Source: an uncultured Eubacteriales bacterium (GTDB lineage Bacteria; Bacillota; Clostridia; Oscillospirales; Ruminococcaceae). From it: a stretch of DNA of 5,046 bases. The stretch covers positions 1 through 5,046 of the forward strand of contig CABUOE010000169.1 of assembly GCA_902493155.1 (NCBI GenBank). The letters are read 5' to 3'. This document shows, in pieces, positions 1-5,046 of the stretch. The first letter of the stretch is position 1. Each line of letters begins with the position of its first letter. Below the pieces are notes generated by a model. That model ran no database searches. It saw only the letters and a list, made by a program, of their open reading frames with translations, and was not told the origin of the DNA. Made by a program: the position numbers and the translations under genes.

Positions 1-1389
1 GCCGTCGGCAATATCATAAAACCGGTTGATGAGGTTGGTAATGGTGGTCTTACCCGCTCCGGTAGCCCCCACAAATGCCACCTTCTGCCCCGGCTCGGCG
101 TACAAGGTGATGTTGTGAAGGACGATTTTATCCTCCTCGTAGCCAAAGTCCACATCGAAAAACCGGACTTCTCCTTTGAGCTCGGTGTAGGTGACCGTCC
201 CATCGGAATGAGGATGCTTCCAGGCCCAAAGCCCCGTCCGTTCGGTGGTTTCGGTGAGGGTTTGCCCCTCATATTTGGCGTTGACCAGGGTGACGTAGCC
301 TTCGTCCTGTTCCGGTTCTTCGTCGATGAGTTCAAAGATTCGCTGGGCGCCGGCCAGCGCCATAATCATGGAGGAAAACTGCTGAGAAATCTGGTTGATG
401 GGCTGGATGAAGCTTCTGGAAAGCTGCAAAAACGACGCGATCATACCTAAGGTGAGGACGTTTATGCCGGTAAGGCTCAGGTTGGTGATCCCCAGCAGGG
501 CCAAAGCGCCCCCAGCCACCGCCAGCAGCACATAGAGGATGTACCCCAGGTTGTTGGTAACAGGGCCTATGACGTTAGAGAATTTGTTGGCCTCGGAGCC
601 GTTTTTGAAAAGCTCCTCGTTCTTACGGTTGAAGCCCTCTTTGGCCTTTTCTTCGTGGCAGAAAACCTTGACGACCTTTTGGCCGTTGATCATCTCTTCG
701 ATGTAGCCGTTGACGTCGCCCAAAGACTCCTGCTGCTTGACGAAGTATTTGCCGCTCTGCCCCGCCACCTTGCCGATGACCTTGAGCATGATAAACGCCA
801 GCACCACCACAAATATGGTCAGCCATACGCTCAAGGAAAGCATGGCGAAGAAGACCGCCACAATGGTGATGAGAGAGGAAAATGTCTGGGGGATGCTCTG
901 GGTGAGCATCTGCCGCAGGGTGTCGGTGTCGTTGGTGTAATGGCTCATGATGTCGCCATAAGGGTGGGTGTCAAAGTATTTGATGGGCAGGGTCTGCATA
1001 TGGGAAAACATATCGTCTCTAATTTTCTTGAGCATTCCCTGTGCGATAACCACCATCACCCGGTTGTAAAAGAGGGTCGCCAGCACGCCGATGAGATAGA
1101 CGCCGGCCATAATCATCAGCACCCGCAGCAATCCGCTGAAATTGGGTACTGCCTCTAACAGCAGCGGAGAGATGTAGTCGTCGATGAGGGTCTGCAAAAA
1201 CAGGGACCCCAGCACGCCAGTCACAGCGCTGACCACGATGCCCAGCAGAACAAAAACAAAGCGAAACTTATACGCCTTAAAGTAGGAAAGGAGGCGTTTG
1301 ACGGTGTTCCAGCTCATTTTCTGCTTCGGCTGCCCCATTCCCGTTCCCGGCGGGTGCATACCCATTCTCATTCTGGGCTGTCTAACCAT
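1..1389 (-). CDS. ABC exporter half-transporter, second subunit (partial, 3' end beyond the window)
   Basis: Reading from an ATG at 1389, the frame stays open for 463 codons to the window edge, so only the N-terminal three quarters of a roughly 600-residue protein is visible. It is a type IV ABC exporter half: a Met/Gly/Pro-rich cytosolic N-terminus (residues 1-24), then a six-helix membrane domain (hydrophobic stretches near 43-63, 88-106, 170-202 and 278-300, with a less clear last helix near 311-330), then the start of the nucleotide-binding domain with A-loop Tyr417 and a canonical Walker A, GATGAGKT (441-448). Signature, Walker B and switch His are not visible. The linker between the domains (about 350-408) is roughly 30 residues longer than in the upstream partner and contains LWAWKHPH. 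The start is supported by a purine-rich site (GGGGGAAGGG) just upstream and by an 8-bp overlap with the preceding gene, which suggests coupled translation. It likely pairs with that gene product as a heterodimeric membrane exporter. The substrate is unknown; drugs, peptides or lipids are all possible. Confidence 0.93.
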   Translation of the reverse strand, partial: MVRQPRMRMGMHPPGTGMGQPKQKMSWNTVKRLLSYFKAYKFRFVFVLLGIVVSAVTGVLGSLFLQTLIDDYISPLLLEAVPNFSGLLRVLMIMAGVYLIGVLATLFYNRVMVVIAQGMLKKIRDDMFSHMQTLPIKYFDTHPYGDIMSHYTNDTDTLRQMLTQSIPQTFSSLITIVAVFFAMLSLSVWLTIFVVVLAFIMLKVIGKVAGQSGKYFVKQQESLGDVNGYIEEMINGQKVVKVFCHEEKAKEGFNRKNEELFKNGSEANKFSNVIGPVTNNLGYILYVLLAVAGGALALLGITNLSLTGINVLTLGMIASFLQLSRSFIQPINQISQQFSSMIMALAGAQRIFELIDEEPEQDEGYVTLVNAKYEGQTLTETTERTGLWAWKHPHSDGTVTYTELKGEVRFFDVDFGYEEDKIVLHNITLYAEPGQKVAFVGATGAGKTTITNLINRFYDIADG

Positions 1390-3133
1390 TTTCCCTTCCC
1401 CCTTTCACCTGGGATTCGTAGACTTCGCGGTAAATCTCGCTGGTTTGCAGCAGTTCGTCGTGAGTGCCCAACGCCGCTATTTGACCGTCGTCCATGACGA
1501 TGATCTGATCAGCGTCCTGCACCGAGGATACCCGCTGGGCAATGATGATTTTGGTGGTATCGGGGATTTCCTCCTTAAACGCCTTGCGGATCAATGCGTC
1601 GGTTTTGGTGTCCACAGCGCTGGTGGAATCGTCCAAAATAAGGATTTTCGGTTTCTTGAGCAGCGCCCGGGCGATGCAGAGCCGCTGCTTCTGGCCGCCG
1701 GACACGTTGGCGCCCCCCTGCTCGATGTAGGTGTCGTAGCCGTCTGGGAAGCTCCGGATAAAGTCATCGGCCTGGGACAGCCTGCAGGCGTGAACCAGCT
1801 CTTCATCGGCGGCCTGCTCGTTGCCCCACCGGAGATTTTCCTTGATGGTGCCGGAAAAGAGGACGTTTTTTTGCAAGACCATAGCCACCTCTTCCCGAAG
1901 GCTTTCGATGTCGTAATCCCGCACATCGACGCCGCCCACGGTGATTCTTCCTCCGGTGACGTCGTAAAGCCGGGGAATCAGCTGCACAAGGCTTGATTTG
2001 GAGGAACCGGTACCGCCTAAAATGCCCACCGTCTGGCCGGACTTAATGTGGAGATCGATGTCCTTGAGCACCGGTTTTGCGCCTTTTTTGCCGTAACTGA
2101 AGCTGACGTTTTCAAAACAGATGTCGCCGTCTCTGACTTCGGTGACGGGGTTTTCCGGGTTTTTAAGGTCGGTGTTTTCCTCCAAAATCTCGGCGATACG
2201 GTCGCCGGACGCCCGGGACATGGTGAGCATGACGAAGATCATCGACACCATCATCAGGCTGGAGAGAATCTGCATCGCGTAGGTGAACAGGCTCATGAGC
2301 TCTCCGGTGCTGAGGCCCAACGCCGGGTCTCCCCCGCAGGCTACCACCGCCCGCGCGCCAAACCAGGAGATGAGCAGCATGACCGCGTACATGGCCACCT
2401 GCATCAGCGGCATATTGAAAGCGATGGTCTTTTCAGCCTTGGAAAAGGTTTGATAGATTTCGTTGGATATTTTGCCGAACTTCTCTTTTTCGTGCTCCTC
2501 CCGGACAAAGGATTTTACCACCCGGATGCCCCGCAGGTTTTCCTGCACCACGCCGTTGAGCTTATCATAAATCTTGAATACCCGGTTAAACAGGGGGTGA
2601 GCCTTGCGGATGATAACGAACAGTCCCACTGCCAGTATCGGAAGCGCGACCACGAAGATAAGAGACAGCCGGGCGTCGATGCGAAAGGACATAAGCAGTG
2701 AAAAAATCAACATCATGGGCGCCCGCACCACAATGCGGATAATCATCTGATAGGCGTTCTGCACGTTTGTCACGTCGGTGGTAAGCCGGGTGACGATGCT
2801 GGCGGTAGAAAATTTATCGATGTTCGAAAAGGAAAAATTCTGTACGTTATAGTACATATCCTTCCGAAGGTTTTTGGCAAATCCGGTAGAGGCCACCGCC
2901 GCCGTCTTGCCGGCCGCCACCCCGAAAAACAGGGAGGCAAAGGCCGACAGCAGCAGTACAAGCCCCATTTTTACCACATAATTCATATTTCCCCCGTCGA
3001 TGCCGTAGTCGATGAGGTTTGCCATCAAAACGGGGATGAGGGTCTCCATGACCACCTCCCCGATGACCAGCACCGGGGTAATAAGGGAGTCTTTTTTATA
3101 CTCCCTCACGCTTTTCATCAGAGTTTTTACCAT
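1382..3133 (-). CDS. ABC exporter half-transporter, first subunit, with degenerate ATPase site
   Basis: A complete 583-residue ABC exporter half: membrane domain at about 1-310 (helices near 16-40, 54-76, 131-150, 155-176, 242-262, 281-303) and nucleotide-binding domain at about 335-583. Visible motifs are A-loop Tyr347, Walker A GGTGSSKS (373-380), Q-loop Gln421, signature VSGGQ (477-481), Walker B ILILD (497-501) and D-loop SAVD (505-508). Three catalytic positions deviate. The usual Glu after Walker B is Asp502, the switch His is Gln533, and the last Walker A Gly is Ser378. The Asp and Gln changes are the known pattern of the degenerate-site half of heterodimeric exporters such as TM287/288, BmrCD and LmrCD. 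A complete membrane domain and intact signature argue against decay. It therefore probably works with the overlapping downstream half-transporter as a membrane efflux pump. It lies 68 bp after the marR gene with no clear promoter between, so co-transcription is likely. The ATG at 3133 has an AAAGGA site 10 nt upstream. The substrate cannot be read from sequence. Confidence 0.95.
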   Translation of the reverse strand: MVKTLMKSVREYKKDSLITPVLVIGEVVMETLIPVLMANLIDYGIDGGNMNYVVKMGLVLLLSAFASLFFGVAAGKTAAVASTGFAKNLRKDMYYNVQNFSFSNIDKFSTASIVTRLTTDVTNVQNAYQMIIRIVVRAPMMLIFSLLMSFRIDARLSLIFVVALPILAVGLFVIIRKAHPLFNRVFKIYDKLNGVVQENLRGIRVVKSFVREEHEKEKFGKISNEIYQTFSKAEKTIAFNMPLMQVAMYAVMLLISWFGARAVVACGGDPALGLSTGELMSLFTYAMQILSSLMMVSMIFVMLTMSRASGDRIAEILEENTDLKNPENPVTEVRDGDICFENVSFSYGKKGAKPVLKDIDLHIKSGQTVGILGGTGSSKSSLVQLIPRLYDVTGGRITVGGVDVRDYDIESLREEVAMVLQKNVLFSGTIKENLRWGNEQAADEELVHACRLSQADDFIRSFPDGYDTYIEQGGANVSGGQKQRLCIARALLKKPKILILDDSTSAVDTKTDALIRKAFKEEIPDTTKIIIAQRVSSVQDADQIIVMDDGQIAALGTHDELLQTSEIYREVYESQVKGGRENG

Positions 3134-3144
3134 AAAAATCCCAT

Positions 3145-3161
3145 CCTTTACAGAGTAAAGG
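3145..3161 (-). promoter_or_regulatory. Hairpin overlapping the proximal Shine-Dalgarno of the first ABC gene
   Basis: On the transcribed strand this reads CCTTTAC-TCT-GTAAAGG, a perfect 7-bp inverted repeat with a 3-nt loop. The 3' arm contains AAAGG of the AAAGGA site (3144-3149) that lies 10 nt before the ATG at 3133. A second, better-looking AAAGGAG (3163-3169) lies on the other side, 29 nt from the ATG, or about 12 nt if the hairpin is looped out. The element could mask the near site, bring the far site closer, or be a DNA operator. The repeat is seen directly; a regulatory role is inferred. Confidence 0.5.
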
Positions 3162-3201
3162 GCTCCTTTCTTTCAAATTTACACTGGTTGCGTCAAAGCC
3201 C

Positions 3202-3639
3202 TCAGCCGGTCTGCTCCAGAATATTCTGTTTCATCCGCCCGATATACGAGTGCAGGTTTACAAGCTCTTCTTCGGTAAAGCCCTTTTTCAGGGTCTTCTC
3301 CACTGCCTCATGATCCTGGTTCATCAGCTTTGAAAGCTCCAGCGCCTTGTCAGTGAGCACCAGCTTTTTGAGCCGTGCGTCTTGGGGGACGCTGCGGTGC
3401 TCGATAAGTCCCTTCTGCACCATCAAACTGACCACCTTGGACGCAGTGGAACGGGTAATCCCAAATTCCGTCTCCAAATCCTTCTGATAGACGTCGCCAT
3501 GGTCGGCGATGTACCCGATGATCCAGCCGTTGGTGCCGGTGACGCTGTCAATATACTTTTTATGGAGCTTGTTGTCCACATACCGGCGAATCAGGTTGTT
3601 GAGATAACGAAGCTCGATGCCAATATTACCGTTCTGCAT
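3202..3639 (-). CDS. MarR-family transcriptional regulator of the ABC operon
   Basis: A 145-residue winged-helix regulator of the MarR family, a typical full length. Helical N- and C-terminal segments (about 5-30 and 100-142) would form the dimer interface. The winged helix-turn-helix spans about 37-99: YQKDLETEFG (51-60), the recognition helix ITRSTASKVVSLMVQKGLI (61-79), and a wing with the family's D-x-R motif (Asp87, Arg89) running into KKLVLT. The frame extends 11 codons upstream to 3672, but the ATG at 3639 is chosen because AGGAGG sits 4 nt before it and the protein then begins where family members usually begin. It is first in a probable operon with two ABC half-transporters. Genes in this arrangement typically encode a repressor that releases transporter expression on ligand binding. 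An inverted repeat inside its own promoter suggests autoregulation. The ligand is unknown, and repressor rather than activator is an inference. Confidence 0.94.
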   Translation of the reverse strand: MQNGNIGIELRYLNNLIRRYVDNKLHKKYIDSVTGTNGWIIGYIADHGDVYQKDLETEFGITRSTASKVVSLMVQKGLIEHRSVPQDARLKKLVLTDKALELSKLMNQDHEAVEKTLKKGFTEEELVNLHSYIGRMKQNILEQTG

Positions 3640-3643
3640 ATTT

Positions 3644-3649
3644 CCTCCT
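3644..3649 (-). promoter_or_regulatory. Ribosome binding site fixing the MarR start
   Basis: A perfect AGGAGG lies 4 nt upstream of the ATG at 3639. It favours that start over the in-frame ATGs at 3672 and 3669, which would have only a very short leader if transcription begins near 3683. Confidence 0.85.
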
Positions 3650-3689
3650 ATTAATAAAATGTCCGCCATCAAACTGTCCGATATACAAC

Positions 3690-3718
3690 ATTATAACAAT
3701 AATATTTTTTATTGTCAA
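3690..3718 (-). promoter_or_regulatory. Consensus sigma-A promoter of the marR-ABC operon
   Basis: The minus strand carries TTGACA (3713-3718), a 17-bp spacer and TATAAT (3690-3695). TG stands one base before the -10, giving an extended -10 as well. Every hexamer base matches consensus. Transcription should start near 3683, giving a leader of about 45 nt before the marR ATG at 3639. The spacer is almost pure AT in a GC-rich neighbourhood. A promoter this strong upstream of a transporter operon implies active repression. Confidence 0.9.
3696..3715. promoter_or_regulatory. Candidate MarR operator: inverted repeat in the promoter spacer
   Basis: The arms ACAATAA and TTATTGT form a perfect 7-bp inverted repeat around a 6-bp AT centre, 20 bp in all. 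It runs from the last three bases of the -35 to the base before the -10, so a bound dimer would block RNA polymerase. Size and symmetry fit MarR-family operators. The repeat is seen directly; binding by the adjacent MarR protein is inferred. AT-rich sequence makes chance symmetry somewhat more likely. Confidence 0.6.
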
Positions 3719-3746
3719 TGGGGCAATTTGTGAAAACTTTGCAAAC

Positions 3747-3782
3747 AAAAAGCCGGTGCTTCTGTTTCAAGCATCGGCTTTT
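3747..3782 (-). terminator. Intrinsic terminator after the HAD phosphatase gene
   Basis: A 14-bp stem (3748-3761 with 3769-3782, GCCG core) around a 7-nt loop begins 6 nt after the HAD stop codon and is followed by TTTTTGTTTG on the minus strand. One stem position is an A-C mismatch in the minus-strand RNA (a G-U pair in the plus-strand RNA). T-runs flank both sides, so it could work in both directions. It separates the HAD unit from the marR promoter. Confidence 0.87.
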
Positions 3783-3788
3783 ACATTT

Positions 3789-4445
3789 TTATCCAATTAA
3801 TAGGTCTGTCAGCTCATCCAGCGTCGCCGCAACAGCCTCCGCTCCGGCATGAAGCAGCTCTTCCCTGCCTCCGTAGCCGTACAGCACCCCGATACAGGGC
3901 ACGCCGTTTTTATGGGCGCCAAAGACGTCGTGCTCCCTGTCGCCGATCATCACCGCCTCTTGGGACGAAACGCCGTTTTCCTTAAGCACGTAGGCCACAA
4001 CGTCCTCCTTGAGGACCCGGCTGTCGTCCAAAAGCGCCCCGCCAATGAAGGAAAAATACCGGGCCAGGCCGAAGTGCTCGAGAATTTCTTTAGCGAAGAT
4101 TTCCGGCTTGGAGGTGGCCACCATCAGCCGCTTGCCGTGACTGCACAGGTTCTGCAAAAAGCCTTCCATCCCGTCGTAGACCTTGTTCTCAAACTTCCCC
4201 ACCGTGGCAAACCGCTCCCGGTAGGCTTTGACAGCCTCGTCGGCTTTTTCGCTGTCGAAGCCGTAAAACGCCATAAACGCCTCCTTCAAAGGCGGCCCGA
4301 TAAAGGGACAGAGGACGTCCCGGTCCTCGACAATGACGCCGCACCGCTCCAGGGCCACCTGGACGCAGGTGGTAATCCCCTCTTTTGGGTCGGTGAGGGT
4401 GCCGTCCAAATCGAACAGCAGAACATCTCGGTTTTTAAAGTCCAT
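3789..4445 (-). CDS. HAD-superfamily hydrolase, phosphoglycolate phosphatase/5'-nucleotidase-like
   Basis: A complete 218-residue cytosolic phosphatase of the haloacid dehalogenase superfamily, at the usual length for Gph-like members. Motif I is FDLDGTLTD, with nucleophile Asp12 and acid/base Asp14. A helical C1-type cap lies at about 18-85. Motif II is in VATSKP (Thr111/Ser112), a motif III Lys is probably Lys146, and motif IV is GDREHD (168-173) with metal-binding Asp169 and Asp173. The C-terminal GVLYGYG stretch is typical of members annotated as phosphoglycolate phosphatase or 5'-nucleotidase. The expected reaction is Mg-dependent hydrolysis of a small phosphomonoester. The true substrate cannot be told from sequence, as these enzymes are often promiscuous. 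The ATG at 4445 is supported by AAAGGAG 8 nt upstream. It lies 94 bp after pnp with no clear promoter, so it may be read through from pnp, and it is closed by its own terminator. Confidence 0.94.
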   Translation of the reverse strand: MDFKNRDVLLFDLDGTLTDPKEGITTCVQVALERCGVIVEDRDVLCPFIGPPLKEAFMAFYGFDSEKADEAVKAYRERFATVGKFENKVYDGMEGFLQNLCSHGKRLMVATSKPEIFAKEILEHFGLARYFSFIGGALLDDSRVLKEDVVAYVLKENGVSSQEAVMIGDREHDVFGAHKNGVPCIGVLYGYGGREELLHAGAEAVAATLDELTDLLIG

Positions 4446-4493
4446 GGGCGTTCTCCTTTCGGTTTTTAGGGCCGCCGCCCCGCTCGGAACAAA

Positions 4494-4527
4494 GAATCCC
4501 CGGAACGCGAAAACGTCCCGGGGAATC
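4494..4527 (-). terminator. Hairpin after pnp, probable (leaky) terminator
   Basis: A GC-rich stem pairs 4497-4507 with 4514-4524 (core CCCCGG) around the 6-nt loop TTTTCG. It has one G-U pair and extends past a mismatch to 4494/4527. It lies 12 nt beyond the pnp stop codon. The minus-strand tail after the stem, TTTGTT, is only moderately U-rich, so termination may be partial and allow read-through into the HAD gene. It could also serve mainly as a 3'-end stabiliser of pnp mRNA. Confidence 0.68.
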
Positions 4528-4539
4528 CGTTTTTTCTGT

Positions 4540-5046
4540 TTACGCCTCCGCGTTTTTCTTGGCGATGTCGTTCATAGCGTCTTTTCTGGACAGGTTGATG
4601 CGTCCCTGGTCGTCGATCTCGGTGACTTTGACGTACACTTCGTCGCCGGGCTGCACCACGTCCTCCACCTTCTCGACCCGGTGGTTCTCAAGCTTCGAGA
4701 TGTGAACTAAGCCCTCCTTGCCGGGAGCGATCTCGACAAAGGCGCCGAAGTTCATCAAACGGGTGACGCGGCCTTTGTAGATGGCGCCCACCTCAGGGTC
4801 CTTGGCGATGGTCTCAACGATATACATAGCGCGGTCGACGTTCTCCTGGTCAATGCCCAGGACGAATACCTTTCCGTCTTCGGTGATGTCGATTTTAACG
4901 TCGCACTCGGCGCAGATTTTCTGGATAACTTTTCCGCCGGTGCCGATGACTTCGCGAATCTTATCGGTGGCAATGGTGGTGGATTTCATCTTGGGCGCAT
5001 ACTTGGAAACATGGTCGCGGGGCGCGGGAATCGCCTTGAGCATGAT
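4540..5046 (-). CDS. pnp: Polynucleotide phosphorylase, C-terminal part (5' end beyond the window)
   Basis: The last 168 codons of a gene that enters from the right edge; the frame is open at 5046, so the ATG at 5043 is an internal Met. The fragment holds the C-terminal RNA-binding part of PNPase. A KH domain (about 22-64 of the fragment) carries the GxxG loop in VIGTGGKVI. An S1 domain (about 86-156) contains GAIYKGRVTRLMNFGAFVEI and ends at INLSRKDA. It finishes soon after the S1 domain, without the long acidic or basic tails seen in some PNPases. The enzyme degrades RNA 3' to 5' by phosphorolysis and can add 3' tails. The two RNase PH-like catalytic domains lie outside the window. S1/KH order and sequence make PNPase far more likely than another S1 protein. 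A hairpin follows the stop codon. Confidence 0.96.
   Translation of the reverse strand: MMLKAIPAPRDHVSKYAPKMKSTTIATDKIREVIGTGGKVIQKICAECDVKIDITEDGKVFVLGIDQENVDRAMYIVETIAKDPEVGAIYKGRVTRLMNFGAFVEIAPGKEGLVHISKLENHRVEKVEDVVQPGDEVYVKVTEIDDQGRINLSRKDAMNDIAKKNAEA

Noticed and set aside
655..1158. A 167-codon plus-strand frame inside the second ABC gene.
   Set aside because: It is an antisense shadow; the opposite strand encodes a continuous ABC membrane domain.
1298..1996. A 232-codon plus-strand reading frame antisense to the two ABC genes.
   Set aside because: It runs opposite to well-supported ABC motifs, has no good ribosome binding site and matches no family I recognise. Long antisense frames are expected from GC-rich codon use.
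2048..2701. A 217-codon plus-strand frame inside the first ABC gene.
   Set aside because: The protein is His/Gln/Arg-rich low-complexity material typical of an antisense shadow, and the minus-strand gene is unambiguous.
3168..3196. A possible promoter between marR and the first ABC gene (TTGACG at 3191-3196).
   Set aside because: At the proper 17-bp distance the -10 position reads AAAGAA, with no good alternative, so an internal promoter is not supported.
3640..3672. An 11-residue N-terminal extension of the MarR protein from ATGs at 3672 or 3669.
   Set aside because: A perfect AGGAGG directly precedes the ATG at 3639, and the extension does not resemble the family N-terminus.
3690..3703. 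A second overlapping inverted repeat, ATTAT-TGTT-ATAAT, at the -10.
   Set aside because: The arms are only 5 bp and made purely of A and T around the -10 hexamer, so symmetry there is likely to be chance.
3849..4469. A 206-codon plus-strand frame covering the HAD gene.
   Set aside because: It is antisense to a complete HAD gene with all catalytic motifs and shows no domain of its own.
5041..5043. An ATG at 5043 as the start of a separate short S1-domain protein.
   Set aside because: The frame is open to the window edge and the residues before the KH domain match the PNPase inter-domain region, so this is an internal Met.

Overview
The window looks like a moderately GC-rich Firmicute, most likely a clostridial (Lachnospiraceae/Oscillospiraceae-like) chromosome. 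This is inferred from AGGAGG-type ribosome binding sites, an AT-rich consensus sigma-A promoter set in GC-rich coding DNA, and a marR plus paired ABC half-transporter cassette common in Clostridia. The species cannot be named from the sequence. All five genes lie on the minus strand, so transcription runs from high to low coordinates.

From the right edge: 4540-5046 is the 3' end of pnp (polynucleotide phosphorylase, KH and S1 RNA-binding domains). A short intergenic hairpin (4494-4527) follows. Next is a HAD-superfamily phosphatase of the phosphoglycolate phosphatase/5'-nucleotidase type (3789-4445), closed by an intrinsic terminator (3747-3782).

A second transcription unit starts at a textbook-perfect promoter: TTGACA, 17 bp, TATAAT, plus an extended -10 TG (3690-3718). 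A perfect 7+7 bp inverted repeat (3696-3715) overlaps the end of the -35 and fills the spacer. The promoter drives a MarR-family regulator (3202-3639), followed after 68 bp by two ABC exporter half-transporters. The first (1382-3133) is complete. The second (1-1389) overlaps it by 8 bp and runs off the left edge just after its Walker A motif.

The likely working model is an autoregulated efflux operon: the MarR protein represses its own strong promoter, and ligand binding releases expression of a heterodimeric exporter. The first half-transporter carries the degenerate ATPase site (Asp for the catalytic Glu, Gln for the switch His, Ser for a Walker A Gly). The second should then supply the catalytic Glu, which lies outside the window. 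A hairpin just before the first transporter start contains its proximal Shine-Dalgarno and may tune translation. No RNA genes, mobile elements, CRISPR arrays or gene-free stretches over 300 bp were seen, and I found no convincing novel system. The points of interest are the promoter/operator architecture, the start-site hairpin and the linker insertion in the second transporter.
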